DNA of 64,000 bases from Roseitalea sp. (GTDB lineage Bacteria > Pseudomonadota > Alphaproteobacteria > Rhizobiales > Rhizobiaceae). Of the stretch, positions 33,487-43,296 are shown piece by piece. The first letter of the stretch is position 1. Each line of letters opens with the position of its first letter. Under the pieces are notes generated by a model. That model saw nothing but the letters and a program-made list of their open reading frames with translations. It made no database searches and had not been told where the DNA came from. A program made the position numbers and the translations under genes. The stretch covers positions 248,001-312,000 of the forward strand of contig JAEPON010000004.1 of assembly GCA_017642895.1 (NCBI GenBank). Direction: 5' to 3'.

Positions 33487-35406
33487 GTGTGGGGCCGAAC
33501 CGGGAAGGGCAAACGGTGGCGATGGCGCGGTCGCGGCAGGCCGGGCCTGATCGGTGTACCGGCTGTTCTGCTGCTCGTTTCCGCATGCGGCACGATCACC
33601 GGACCCGGCGCGGGCGACGGCGCCCGGATGACAACCGCCTATGCCAGTTCGTCAACCGCCCCTGCCACTTCGGCAAGTGACCAGACACGGCAAGGCTGGT
33701 CGGCCGACCAGCAGCGCTTCTGGGCTCATGCTAGCGGCGGCTCCCGGCTCATTCCCCAGACATGGTGGCGGGCGCTTGAACAGGATACGGGCCGTGAGCC
33801 GTTCTTCGCTCCGGCGGCGATGGAACGCTATGGCTTCCTCAGGTCGGGCCAGGCCGGCGATCTCCCCATCGGATTTGCCGTGGACCGGCAATCCGACAGC
33901 GGTTTCGCCCTGACCGGCTTGAGATGGTATCGCGACCAGAAACGACGCGGCCGGAAGGTCGAGCCGTGGGTCGGTTTCAATTGCGCCGCGTGCCATACGG
34001 CGCGCCTGCACTATCGCGGCCAATCACAGATCGTGCTCGGCGCGCCGGCGATGATCGATTTCGAAGCCTTCATCCGGGGCCTCGATCGTGCCCTTCGCGC
34101 GACCGGCGACAATCCTGACAAATGGAACCGCTTCGCATCGCGCGTGCTCGGATCGCGCGATTCGGCCGACAACCGTTTGATGCTCGAAGCCGCGATCGAC
34201 AGTGTACGGGAGCGGCTGCGGATTGTCGGCCGGCTGGATCGCGGGCCGTTGCACCACGGCCATGGGCGTACCGATGCGTTCGGGCACATCTTCAACACGC
34301 TCGCCTATACGGCCAACCGGCAGCCGCCGCTGCTCTCGGCGCTGGACGCTCCGGTGAACTATCCCCATCTTTGGAACGCCCACCGCCAGCGCTTTACGCA
34401 ATGGAACGGCGCGGCGCGCAACGCCATCCTGCCGCGCCGCGACGGCAGGGCCACCGACTTTGGCGCCTGGGGCCGCAATGCCGGTTCGCTCATCGGCACG
34501 TTTGCCGAGGTCGTGCCCGACAGGCCGGGCCAAACCGGCATCGGTTTCCATTCGAGCCTCAACATCCAAAACATCAGGGAGTTCGAAGCGCAACTGACCG
34601 ACCTCGAACCGCCGGCCTGGCCGTCCGCGTTCCCGCCCATCGATGCGGTTCTGGCGCGGCGCGGCGCGGCGCTCTATGAGGAACATTGCGCGGCCTGCCA
34701 CCGGCCCCAGAGCGCAGCCATCCAGGATCAGCCCAACGAGATGGTCCTGCATTTCAACGAGATCGCGCCGCAGAACCGGACGGATATCTGGATGGCGTGC
34801 AACGCTTTTGCGCAGCAGGTCGCAACCGGGTCGATCGGCGGTCTGCGGGAGCATTTTTTCAAGGGGCGCCCATTGTCCGGCGTTGCGCCCGGCGCCTCGG
34901 TTCTCAAGGCGACGGTGATCGCGGTTCTCGCCGGGCGCTTTGAAAGCCTGTCAGGGGCGTTGCCCTCGATTGCCGGCACTGTTGGCTCGCAGGCGCGCCT
35001 GAGCATTGATATGGCACAAGCACAGTTGGCGGCAGGCTCCCGGCAGGAACGGGAGAATGCGTGCCTTGCATCGGACCATCCCTTCCTGGCCTACAAGGCG
35101 CGCCCGCTGGACGGCATATGGGCGACCGCGCCATACCTTCACAATGGGTCTGTGCCGACCCTTTACGACCTGCTTTTGCCGGCCGCCGACCGGCCGCAAG
35201 CATTTGTTGTCGGCAGCGGCGCGTTCGATGCTGACAAGATCGGCATCGACCAGACCGCGCGGGGCGGATCACACACCGTGTTCAGAACCCACGACGACGC
35301 CGGCCAGCCCATCCCGGGAAACAGCAACCATGGCCACGAATATGGTGTATATGCTTTGCACGAGGCGGACCGTATGGCGCTCATCGAATATGTGAAGGGG
35401 TTGTAG
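33487..35406 (+). CDS. Diheme c-type cytochrome lipoprotein (peroxidase/RoxA-like)
   Basis: A 639-residue exported protein. A lipobox (LLLVSAC, Cys near residue 34) follows a basic N-terminus, so it is probably a lipoprotein. Two heme c motifs, both CAACH, occur near residues 166-170 and 400-404. A late APYLHNGSVPTLYDLLLP segment is shared by large diheme peroxidases and the rubber oxygenase RoxA. The GTG at 33487 has GGGAG seven bases upstream; an open frame from 33256 has unnatural sequence. It is followed by an MMPL transporter gene and may oxidise a hydrophobic substrate at the cell surface, which is inference. It could equally be an electron carrier or peroxidase. Confidence 0.75.
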   Translation: MWGRTGKGKRWRWRGRGRPGLIGVPAVLLLVSACGTITGPGAGDGARMTTAYASSSTAPATSASDQTRQGWSADQQRFWAHASGGSRLIPQTWWRALEQDTGREPFFAPAAMERYGFLRSGQAGDLPIGFAVDRQSDSGFALTGLRWYRDQKRRGRKVEPWVGFNCAACHTARLHYRGQSQIVLGAPAMIDFEAFIRGLDRALRATGDNPDKWNRFASRVLGSRDSADNRLMLEAAIDSVRERLRIVGRLDRGPLHHGHGRTDAFGHIFNTLAYTANRQPPLLSALDAPVNYPHLWNAHRQRFTQWNGAARNAILPRRDGRATDFGAWGRNAGSLIGTFAEVVPDRPGQTGIGFHSSLNIQNIREFEAQLTDLEPPAWPSAFPPIDAVLARRGAALYEEHCAACHRPQSAAIQDQPNEMVLHFNEIAPQNRTDIWMACNAFAQQVATGSIGGLREHFFKGRPLSGVAPGASVLKATVIAVLAGRFESLSGALPSIAGTVGSQARLSIDMAQAQLAAGSRQERENACLASDHPFLAYKARPLDGIWATAPYLHNGSVPTLYDLLLPAADRPQAFVVGSGAFDADKIGIDQTARGGSHTVFRTHDDAGQPIPGNSNHGHEYGVYALHEADRMALIEYVKGL

Positions 35407-35546
35407 GTCTTGTTTGACGGCATGTGGCACGGCGCTGCGGTCGCCCGGAGCGGGTTCGGGGGTTGGCGCTGGTTCGACCGCGGCGGAAACCGGATTGCGC
35501 CAATCTGCCCTGGCATCTGGCAGGACCTGCCGCCCGGATCGCGGCT

Positions 35547-37889
35547 GTGACGGATCAACCAAGGAAAAACGCCTTCAGGGCCGCGACCGAATGGAGCGCT
35601 GCGCTCGGACGCTTCTCGGCGGCAAGGCCGTCCTTGACGATCATTCTGGTCGTCGCGCTGTCCGCGCTTGCGGTGTTCGGCGTATCGCGCAGCTCGTCCA
35701 ATTTCGCCATTGCCGGCATGTATGCTTCGGACTCGCCGCGTTACCAGAATTACCTCGCATTCAAGTCCGTTTTTCCCCTCAACGAGCGGGATGTGGTCGC
35801 TATTGCGAAGACCGGAGGCGAACTGGACCGGCAGCGATTGCTGGCGCTGCGTGACATTCAGCTCGATCTGTCGCTTGACCCCAATGTGGAAGGGGTCCTG
35901 TCGATGTTTTCGATTTCCGGAACACGGGAAAGCCAGACGCGCGACAACGCCGTTCCCCACGTTCCCGACGAATTGCCCGAAGGGGAGGCGCTGTCGCAAC
36001 TCATCGATGAGCTGATCGCACACCCGGTCTCTGGGACGCTGGCTGGCGAAACCGATGACGGACAATGGGCCGCCTTCCTGGTCACATTGACCGGCCAGGC
36101 CAACGCGCCCGCCAATCTTCCGGCGGCGATCGCGGGCATCGAGACGGCCTTTGCAAACGCGTCCGATGCCGGCCTTGACGTTCACCTTGTCGGCACGCCG
36201 ATCATGGAGAACACGATCAAGCTGACCGGCCGCAGCGACCGGATGACATTCAATATTGCCGGTGTTCTGGTCGGGGTTTTGATATCGGCGCTCTATTTCC
36301 GGCGCCCCAAATATTTTCTGACGGTCTCCCTGGCGCCGTCCATCGCCGTGCTTTGGACATTTGGCGTGATCGGTCTTGTCGGCATGCCGATCACCCTGTT
36401 CATGAACAGCGGGCCGCCGCTGATCCTGGTGGTCGGCTTTGCCAACGCAACCCATCTTGTCTTCAGCATTCGCAGGAACCTGTTGAACGGCCAGTCCATT
36501 TCCGAGGCCGTTGACAGCACGGTCGGCCATGTTGTGCCGGCCTGTTTCCTGGCCGCGAGCACGACGGCGGTGGCTTTCCTGTCGCTGCTTGTGACAACGG
36601 CATCGGACGCGGTGCGCGATTTCGCCGTGATTGGCGTCATCGGGATGGCAACGATCTATGTTTCGGGCACGCTGCTGGTGCCCGCGGTTGCAAAACTGCT
36701 GTTCCGGCCTGCCGATTTCACCGACCCGAAAGGCAATCTGCGCGCCACCGATCCGTTCGGGCTGGACCCGGCCGCGACAGCCTTGTCGCGGTTCGTCATC
36801 GCGCGCAATCGCGCGGTCACGGTTCGGGGCCTTGTCCTGCTGGCCGTCATGGTCGCCCTTTACCTGCAACTGGGTTATCAGCACAGGATCAGCGACCAGC
36901 TGCCGCGCCAGTTGCGCGGCGAGATCGAGGCGGCCGTGACCGCCTCGGCGATCGCCAGTCCGACGCCCATCTATGCGGTCGTCTCCTATCCGCCGGACAT
37001 CGGCGCGGCCAACGGCGATGTTTCGGCGCTGGCGCGGACGTTGGGCAATGCGCTCGGCGAGATCGCCGGCGGTGTGGGTGTGTGGTCGATCGATACGGTG
37101 CGCACTGCCGCCACGTCAGCGCAAGAGGGCGATGCGGGTTTTGCCGACGCGCTGGAAACCATGCCGGACAATTTCAAGTCATGGTTTGTGAACGAGGACG
37201 AGCGCGCCGTTCTGATCACCATTCAAACGGCCGATCTGGACGCGCGGCAACTGGCGGCGCTGACCGAGCAGATGGACCGCGTTCTGGATGAGTTCAGGGA
37301 CCGCTTTCCCGGCTACGGCTTCGAGCTTTCGGGCCTGGCCGTTGCTTCGGCCGAGCATGCCTCGACAACGATACCGGCCATGCAGCGGGGCATGATGGTT
37401 GCCATCGTCATCGTCATCGTGATGATCGCGCTGGCCTTTCGGTCCGTCGAAATCGCCACCCTGTCCCTGCTTCCCAACCTGATGCCCATCGTTGCGGCCG
37501 GATCGGTTCTCTATCTTTTTGGCCTTGGTATCGACTATAGCGGTGTCATCGCGCTGACGGTTGCTTTCGGGATCGCGGTCGATGACTCGGTTCACTTCCT
37601 CGCCCGCTACCGGTTGGAACGCTCTTTGGGGAACAATCGAGAGCAATCGGTTGCACTGGCGGTTCGCCGCATCGCGCCTGTCATCACCTTGACCACCATC
37701 GTTCTCGTCGCCGGCATTCTGGTCACGCAGCTTGGCCAGATGCCGCAAACCCGGGTGTTCGGCGCGCTCTGTGGTGTTACCCTTGTTTTCGCATTGATCG
37801 CGGATCTGTTTTTCCTTCCGGCGTCTATTATGGCTTTCCACGGGTTGCGCCGGAAACGGGCCGGCGACGGCCGGCAGGAGTTTCAATGA
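35547..37889 (+). CDS. MMPL/HAE3 family RND transporter 1
   Basis: A 780-residue RND-superfamily lipid or hydrophobe transporter. Two repeats, each one helix, a periplasmic loop and five helices, are visible. In the C-terminal repeat the relay site reads FGIAVDDSVHFLARY. In the N-terminal repeat the equivalent is VVGFANATHLVFS, where Asn replaces the Asp expected in HAE3 proteins. The GTG at 35547 gives a normal short N-terminus before helix 1; a GTG at 35424 is the alternative. It overlaps (ATGA) with an open frame that leads into the small secreted protein gene. Transport of a lipid-like molecule to or from the outer membrane is the family role. Confidence 0.82.
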   Translation: MTDQPRKNAFRAATEWSAALGRFSAARPSLTIILVVALSALAVFGVSRSSSNFAIAGMYASDSPRYQNYLAFKSVFPLNERDVVAIAKTGGELDRQRLLALRDIQLDLSLDPNVEGVLSMFSISGTRESQTRDNAVPHVPDELPEGEALSQLIDELIAHPVSGTLAGETDDGQWAAFLVTLTGQANAPANLPAAIAGIETAFANASDAGLDVHLVGTPIMENTIKLTGRSDRMTFNIAGVLVGVLISALYFRRPKYFLTVSLAPSIAVLWTFGVIGLVGMPITLFMNSGPPLILVVGFANATHLVFSIRRNLLNGQSISEAVDSTVGHVVPACFLAASTTAVAFLSLLVTTASDAVRDFAVIGVIGMATIYVSGTLLVPAVAKLLFRPADFTDPKGNLRATDPFGLDPAATALSRFVIARNRAVTVRGLVLLAVMVALYLQLGYQHRISDQLPRQLRGEIEAAVTASAIASPTPIYAVVSYPPDIGAANGDVSALARTLGNALGEIAGGVGVWSIDTVRTAATSAQEGDAGFADALETMPDNFKSWFVNEDERAVLITIQTADLDARQLAALTEQMDRVLDEFRDRFPGYGFELSGLAVASAEHASTTIPAMQRGMMVAIVIVIVMIALAFRSVEIATLSLLPNLMPIVAAGSVLYLFGLGIDYSGVIALTVAFGIAVDDSVHFLARYRLERSLGNNREQSVALAVRRIAPVITLTTIVLVAGILVTQLGQMPQTRVFGALCGVTLVFALIADLFFLPASIMAFHGLRRKRAGDGRQEFQ

Positions 37890-37987
37890 AGGTCGTGCGG
37901 CGGTCCAATGGCAACGCAACTGTTCCGGCCGCCCAAGAACCGGCCGCCGAACGATCGGAATCCGGCTTGAAAAAGGGAGCGGGGCGC

Positions 37988-38518
37988 ATGGAAAAATCAG
38001 GTTGGGCCAGACGCCTTGTCCGGCACGTGCTGCTTGTGCTGGCGATTGCCTTGCCCTGGGGCGGCAGCGCTTCGGCACAGGAATGGGTTTCCATTCTCGA
38101 TCGATCCTGGAGCGCCGATGGCAAGGTTTTCGATCTCGAAACAGGAGAGCCGCAGTCGGTGCGGTGCCGTATCTCCTCGACCCGGCCATCGCCGCACCAG
38201 GTCACATTGTCCGGGCGTTGTGCCACGACACGCGGGCAGAGCCGTTTGCGCTTCGAGCTTTATTCGGCAACAAGCGGTGGCGGTGCCCGCGCTGTGGTCA
38301 ACAGGCTCGGCGTCGAGGACGAGGTGACCTACAGCGCCGCCACCGGCAGCGACGTGCTGGTTCTGAGGTCGCGGGCGCCCTTCAAGATCGCATCGGGCAC
38401 CTACATGTCCGAGATTGTCCTGACCGGGCAGGGCGGCGACCAGATCGATATCCGAGAAGTGGTCACCGCCGTTTCCGGAGGAAGCGGCAGGACCTTGCTG
38501 GACATCTCGCTTCGGTAG
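37988..38518 (+). CDS. Small secreted protein with a conserved two-Cys signature (paralogue 1)
   Basis: A 176-residue exported protein of unknown function, with a signal peptide ending near residue 30 (SASAQ). Cys60 and Cys78 lie in a pattern C-R-x5-R...G-R-C-A that is repeated with identical spacing in the protein encoded after the second MMPL gene, so the two are paralogues. A disulfide-bonded beta-rich domain is likely. The ATG at 37988 has AGGGAGCGGGG upstream; an ATG at 37886 overlapping the transporter stop would add 34 residues before the signal peptide. It is probably a periplasmic partner of the MMPL transporter. Confidence 0.7.
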   Translation: MEKSGWARRLVRHVLLVLAIALPWGGSASAQEWVSILDRSWSADGKVFDLETGEPQSVRCRISSTRPSPHQVTLSGRCATTRGQSRLRFELYSATSGGGARAVVNRLGVEDEVTYSAATGSDVLVLRSRAPFKIASGTYMSEIVLTGQGGDQIDIREVVTAVSGGSGRTLLDISLR

Positions 38519-38533
38519 ACTTGCATCCTTGCC

Positions 38534-39697
38534 TCAAAAGCGCACCCTGCCTTTCGCGCTGACGGTGTAGACCATGTCAGTGCCGAATTGCGCGGTGTAG
38601 CCGACCGGGTTGGGAATGCCGCCCTGCAGCCGGGTTGTGTCCAGCGCGCCGCCGGTCATGACGCCGATCGTCCCGCCCAACGTCAATTCGACCGCCTCGT
38701 TCGGCGACACAACCACGTTGGTTCCGAACACCCATGTATCGGTCTGCGATGTGAAACCCTGCGTTGCGCCCTGATCCCAAGTGAAGCTGGCGGCGACCGC
38801 GACCGTGTCGTTGAACTGGTGGGCTGCGCCGGCCGTCACGGTCCACGTATCCTTCCACAAGAGCGTCAGACCGCTGACCGCCGTGGCCTGATTGCAGACC
38901 GGAACACCGGTCGGGCAGAGCGCCATGCTCTGGACAACGCTCCAATCGGTCCATTTGACCGCGCCAAAGACCAGCCAGCCGGGCGCAACGCCGGACTGGG
39001 CGTTGAGCTCGACCGATTGCGGCATGGCCAGGTTGCCGGAAATCGGCAGCGATCCGGCGGCTGTGGTGAGCGTTCCGCCCATCGCGTAATCGACGGCCGA
39101 ATTGTAGATCAGGCTGACCCGCAGCGCATATTCGGGTATGTCGAAGGCGGCGCCGATACGCCAGGCGACACCGTCATCGCTGACTTTCGCCGTCGCCAGA
39201 CCGGCCGGAGCAGCCGCACGAACAAGCTCATAGTCGATGCTCTGGTACGACACGCCGCCGATAATATGCAGGCGGCCCTTGCCGGCATCGACGGCACCGC
39301 GGCACGTCACGCCTATATCGCGCGACGAAAAATGCTGTTCGATTGCCGAGACCGCATAAGTCCAGCCGGTGCCATAGGTGGCATGGCCGGCATAAGGCTC
39401 GTAAATGCTGGCCATGCAGGCTGCATGCTCTCCGAGCGCAACGTTGGCCCGCGCATGCGCCAGGGTCGTTGCATCGCCTTCGCGGACGTTGGCGCTCGGT
39501 CCGAACACACCATTGATGTTGGACAAGGTCCGTTGCGGCATGATGTGACGCACACCGGCTTCAGTGGCGAACCGTCCTTGGTCGAACAAAAGGCTCCAGT
39601 CGCGTTCGCCGGTGTCATAGCCCCCCGCCGCTGCGGTGCCGCCGCAGCACAAGGCCGCAAGCAGGATTGCCGACGCGTAGTTGTGCCTTGCGAGCAT
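38534..39697 (-). CDS. FadL/OMPP1-like outer-membrane protein
   Basis: A 387-residue beta-barrel protein with a signal peptide (cleavage near residue 25, GTAAAGG) and repeated amphipathic strands ending in a C-terminal aromatic (KGRVRF). Segments like GWLVFGAVKWTDWS are typical of FadL-family channels that pass fatty acids and other hydrophobes across the outer membrane. AGGGGGG precedes the ATG. It is encoded on the opposite strand between two MMPL-plus-secreted-protein units and converges with the first one, giving a candidate outer-membrane gate for the same system. Confidence 0.78.
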   Translation of the reverse strand: MLARHNYASAILLAALCCGGTAAAGGYDTGERDWSLLFDQGRFATEAGVRHIMPQRTLSNINGVFGPSANVREGDATTLAHARANVALGEHAACMASIYEPYAGHATYGTGWTYAVSAIEQHFSSRDIGVTCRGAVDAGKGRLHIIGGVSYQSIDYELVRAAAPAGLATAKVSDDGVAWRIGAAFDIPEYALRVSLIYNSAVDYAMGGTLTTAAGSLPISGNLAMPQSVELNAQSGVAPGWLVFGAVKWTDWSVVQSMALCPTGVPVCNQATAVSGLTLLWKDTWTVTAGAAHQFNDTVAVAASFTWDQGATQGFTSQTDTWVFGTNVVVSPNEAVELTLGGTIGVMTGGALDTTRLQGGIPNPVGYTAQFGTDMVYTVSAKGRVRF

Positions 39698-39756
39698 TGT
39701 CCCATCCCCCCTCTGCGCAATGCGGGCGCACGTTCGGCTTGATCGGTGATGGCTGT

Positions 39757-39776
39757 CAATCGACACTCTTGCCTAG
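39757..39776 (+). promoter_or_regulatory. Shared 20-bp upstream element, copy 1
   Basis: CAAT-10-GCCTAG lies 95 bp before the second MMPL gene and 60 bp from the divergent FadL start. A copy with 15 of 20 matching bases and the same spacing lies at 45195-45214, in the promoter region between the second kinase gene and the small secreted-protein gene. CTAG is usually scarce in high-GC genomes. A response-regulator or sigma site is possible. Confidence 0.35.
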
Positions 39777-39871
39777 TTGCAGGCCATGGGCACGCCGATC
39801 ACGATGGCCTATGCAAGATGTTGCATTCCGCACATGCGGGGTCGCGACCAAGGGGAGGGACCGGGGCGCGA

Positions 39872-42079
39872 ATGAGGAGTTTCGGCATAGGCGCGGCGGG
39901 CAATGCCCTGATTTCGCATGCCGGCCTGGCCGCGTGCCTGGCGCTGCTTGTGTCGCTTGCCGCCGTCTATGGCGTGATCTTCAACCTGCGCTTCAATGGC
40001 GATGTGACTGAAGTCCTGCGGGTGGATTCGCCGGGCCACAACGCACTTGAGCGTGTCGAAACGGAGTTTCATCCATTTTCCACCGATGAAGTCATCGTTG
40101 TGGAGGCCCACAATCTGGGTGATCCGGACAGCTATCAGGCGCTCGAGTTTTTCGTTAGCGAACTCAGCCTGGTGACGGGAGTGGATGCGGCGCTCAGCAT
40201 ATTCTCGCTTCCCGCTGGCCGGGGCGACGCGACCGAACCCTGGCTTGGGACACGGGACGCCTTGGCGCTGCCGCCGGGCGATCGTCTCAACCGCTTCCTC
40301 GACATGCAGCCATTCGCTTCCGACATGTTGTCGGCCGACCTGACGACAACGCTGATTGTCCTGATGATCGCGCAGGACGGCGTTGACGGCGGACGGACGG
40401 TGCTTTCGGACACGGGGCGCACGGAAATCGAGGCGGCCATCGCGGCCCACGCGCCGCACCTGATTGTCAGCTTTGGTGGCCTGGGCGAAGTCAACCGGAC
40501 GATCGAAGCCTCGCTGCAAAAGGACCAGCAATTGCTGGCGACGGTTTCGACGCTGATCTGCGTCCTGCTTTCGCTTGCGATTTTCCGGTCCTGGCGCGGT
40601 GCGCTCATCTGCGCGGTCCCGCCGCTGACCGGCGCTCTTTGGTTCTTCGGGTTTGCCGCGGCAACCGGGCTGACGATTGATCCGATAACGACGATCATAC
40701 CGACCTTGCTCATCGTTGTCGGCTTTGCGGATTCGGTACACCTCTATTTCAGCTTCCTGCGCGAGCACCAATCGGCCGGAGATGTGCGCGCGGCCCTCGG
40801 TACCGCCATCGAAAAGACCGGGCCGGCATGCTTCATGACAAGCATGACCACCGCGATCACGTGCCTTGGCATCGGCCTTGCCGGCAGCAACTCCCTGCAA
40901 AGCTTCGCCTCGGGCGGATTTGCGGGCCTGATCATTCAGTTCCTGGCGCTGATCGTGGTTTTCCCGCTTATGGCGTTGCTGCTTGCGCCGCGCGCGATCC
41001 CGAACCGTGGCGCGCGCAAGACCGGCTTCGGCTTCATCGCGCGCATGGCCACATCGCTTCTTGCCTTTTCGCGGCCGGTTCTGCTTTTGGGGCTTATCCT
41101 GTTCGCCGTTCTTGCCTATGCCCAGACGCATGTTGTGGCAGGCTTCAGCCTTTCCGAGCATTTGCGCGACGACACCACGCTGAAGCAGCTTGAAGCCAGA
41201 TTGACCGAGAAGTCGCTGGGCAGCGCACAGATTTTCGTGGTTCTTGATGACCCGGATGGCGAGCGCGGCATCAGCGATGCCGATACGGTGGCCTTGCGCA
41301 AAGCGGCAGAGGCGATCTATCCGGCCGCTCGCGGCGAGGAGACCGGCAACCGGTTTCTGACCCCGGCGCAGCTTGAACGATTGCAGGAAGAGGATCATCC
41401 TCTCGCGCGGCGTTTCGTTTCCCATGACGGGATGACGTATCTGCTGCCCGTTGCCATCGACCCGGCCATGACGGCCGCCGAAATCACGTCCGGGGTCGAT
41501 GCGATCGCGAACCGTCTGGAAGCGGCGGGTCTTGAACAACGCTTTGAGATCGCGGGTTTGCCCTTGCTGTCGGCCCGGCAAGTCCCCGATATGATCTCGG
41601 ATTTGCGGCTCGGCTTTTACCTGGCACTCGTACTGGTTGTTGCCCTTCTGATCTACGGAACGGGGTCCGTTGGGCTGGGGCTCGTTTCGCTGATCCCCAA
41701 TCTGATCCCGATTCTCGGCGTTGAATCCTATATGGCGGCGGCCGGGCAGCAACTGAACATGACCGCGTCTGTTGCGCTGACCGTTGCCTTCGGCATCGCC
41801 ATCGACAACACAATTCACGTTCTCAACGCCTACCAGCGATCGCACGACCCCAAAGGCAGCGCCGCCCTGATGCGGGCTGTCGGTCAGACGGCACCGCCCA
41901 TCGCGGCGACGACGGCATTGCTCGTCGCCGGGCTCATGGTGACGCAGATGTCCAGCTTGCCCACCGTTGCCGTGTTCGGTCAACTGGTCTGCGCTGCACT
42001 TGCGCTGGCCATGGTGTCGGCTCTCTTCATCCTGCCGGCCTTCGTCACCCTTGCCGAGAGGCGCAGATGGGCGCGATGA
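39872..42079 (+). CDS. MMPL/HAE3 family RND transporter 2
   Basis: A 735-residue paralogue of the first MMPL transporter. Both repeats keep the relay Asp: VVGFADSVHLYFS in the N-terminal half and FGIAIDNTIHVLNAY in the C-terminal half. Helix 1 follows a short N-terminus (MRSFGIGAAGNALISH). A GGGGAGGGA site precedes the ATG at 39872. The stop overlaps the next gene, which encodes the second two-Cys secreted protein, so the gene pair repeats the arrangement of the first MMPL unit. Confidence 0.83.
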   Translation: MRSFGIGAAGNALISHAGLAACLALLVSLAAVYGVIFNLRFNGDVTEVLRVDSPGHNALERVETEFHPFSTDEVIVVEAHNLGDPDSYQALEFFVSELSLVTGVDAALSIFSLPAGRGDATEPWLGTRDALALPPGDRLNRFLDMQPFASDMLSADLTTTLIVLMIAQDGVDGGRTVLSDTGRTEIEAAIAAHAPHLIVSFGGLGEVNRTIEASLQKDQQLLATVSTLICVLLSLAIFRSWRGALICAVPPLTGALWFFGFAAATGLTIDPITTIIPTLLIVVGFADSVHLYFSFLREHQSAGDVRAALGTAIEKTGPACFMTSMTTAITCLGIGLAGSNSLQSFASGGFAGLIIQFLALIVVFPLMALLLAPRAIPNRGARKTGFGFIARMATSLLAFSRPVLLLGLILFAVLAYAQTHVVAGFSLSEHLRDDTTLKQLEARLTEKSLGSAQIFVVLDDPDGERGISDADTVALRKAAEAIYPAARGEETGNRFLTPAQLERLQEEDHPLARRFVSHDGMTYLLPVAIDPAMTAAEITSGVDAIANRLEAAGLEQRFEIAGLPLLSARQVPDMISDLRLGFYLALVLVVALLIYGTGSVGLGLVSLIPNLIPILGVESYMAAAGQQLNMTASVALTVAFGIAIDNTIHVLNAYQRSHDPKGSAALMRAVGQTAPPIAATTALLVAGLMVTQMSSLPTVAVFGQLVCAALALAMVSALFILPAFVTLAERRRWAR

Positions 42080-42555
42080 TCCGGCACATGCTCGCAATCA
42101 CGTCCGTGCTGCTGTCAACGCCGGCTGTGTTCGCCGCTTCGCTGGATGACTATGTCGGAGAATGGCGGGGAACCGGCACATTCGAGCGGCAGGGGTCTCA
42201 GGAACGCACCGGGCGGCTGCATTGCCGTTTGACAATAGCCCGACACGGCGAGACCGCTATTGTGGTCAGGGGCCGCTGTGCGGCGCCGGAAGGGTCGCGC
42301 GGCTTTCAGATCCGGATAGTCGAGACACCGGACGGCGCGCTTGGGGCCGAGAACGTGGCGCCGGCCAATGCGCGCCCGAAAACGTCTGTCGGCACGCTGG
42401 ATGGCGGCGGAATCCGCCTGCGCGGCGACGATGGTGCATTCAGCACGCATTTTTTGCTCTCCGATCCGGCGTCCGGCGAGATGCGGATGCAGTCCGGCGC
42501 GAGCGGCGGGGGCAATTCGGAATCAGCCGATGTCGGGCTCAAGCGCGTGAACTGA
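42067..42555 (+). CDS. Small secreted protein with a conserved two-Cys signature (paralogue 2)
   Basis: A 162-residue exported protein with a signal peptide ending near residue 24 (PAVFAAS). Cys53 and Cys71 stand in the same C-R-x5-R...G-R-C-A frame as paralogue 1 (Cys60/Cys78), and the region before them, WRGTGTFERQG, resembles a beta-barrel-like lipid-binding start. No named domain is recognised. It overlaps the MMPL2 stop, and a second ATG three codons later is possible. Function is probably tied to the transporter. Confidence 0.7.
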   Translation: MGAMIRHMLAITSVLLSTPAVFAASLDDYVGEWRGTGTFERQGSQERTGRLHCRLTIARHGETAIVVRGRCAAPEGSRGFQIRIVETPDGALGAENVAPANARPKTSVGTLDGGGIRLRGDDGAFSTHFLLSDPASGEMRMQSGASGGGNSESADVGLKRVN

Positions 42556-42630
42556 CAAAGGGGCCGAAATGTCCGGTCGGCCGGGTGATCATCACGCACT
42601 GGCATGTCCCGCCGCCATGCGCGTGGCCGC

Positions 42631-43296
42631 TCACCCGGGATCGAGCAACTGTGCCCGGTGGCTGACCGCGATTTCAAGCAGGCGGTTCGGACCGGTGACA
42701 CCAAGCTTTTCGGCGATGTTTCGGCGGTGCGCCTGCACGGTCCGGTGGCTGATGTCGAGATCCCGCGCGATCTGCTTGCTGGTCTTGCCAAGCGACAGCA
42801 AGACGAGGATTTTTCGCTCGGCGGGCGTGACCACCGACAGGTCGAAACTGGCGGCGGGTGCGGCGGCGGTCGCCGGCGCGGCGCTGTGTCCTCCGACCGA
42901 CTGGCTCATGAAGAAGCCGTTGGGCCATTCCCTGAGTGCCCGGATGATTTCCGTGGGTGCATCTTCCTTGGCGATGAAGCCGATTGCGCCCAGATCGTGC
43001 GCCCTTGAGGCGTAGCCGCTTTCAGCGTGCATCGAGACGATCAGGGCACGTGTGCGACAGCCCATCGCGCCGAGCCCTTCCAGTGCGCCAAAACCATCCA
43101 GACCGGGCATGGAAAGGTCGAACACCGCAAGGTCCGGATCGAGCATCTCGATCTGCGACAACGCGGCCCGGCCGTCTCCGGCTTCCGCAACGACCTTGAA
43201 CCCGGGCTGCTGCTCGATGATCTGGCGCAGACCGGTGCGAAAAATCGGATGGTCGTCGGCCAAAAGGATGGTTATCGGGTCTGGTGCCTGTATCAA
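42631..43296 (-). CDS. LuxR/NarL family response regulator (pair 2)
   Basis: A 221-residue regulator with receiver domain (LADDHPIFRTGL, phospho-acceptor Asp in LAVFDLSMPGLDG, SMHA, AKEDA) and LuxR-type DNA-binding domain (LLSLGKTSKQIARDLDISHRTVQAHRRN). I chose a TTG start at 43296 that overlaps the kinase stop by three bases; an upstream in-frame start inside the kinase gene gives an unnatural Arg-rich N-terminus. Domain order and kinase linkage match pair 1. Confidence 0.83.
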   Translation of the reverse strand: MIQAPDPITILLADDHPIFRTGLRQIIEQQPGFKVVAEAGDGRAALSQIEMLDPDLAVFDLSMPGLDGFGALEGLGAMGCRTRALIVSMHAESGYASRAHDLGAIGFIAKEDAPTEIIRALREWPNGFFMSQSVGGHSAAPATAAAPAASFDLSVVTPAERKILVLLSLGKTSKQIARDLDISHRTVQAHRRNIAEKLGVTGPNRLLEIAVSHRAQLLDPG

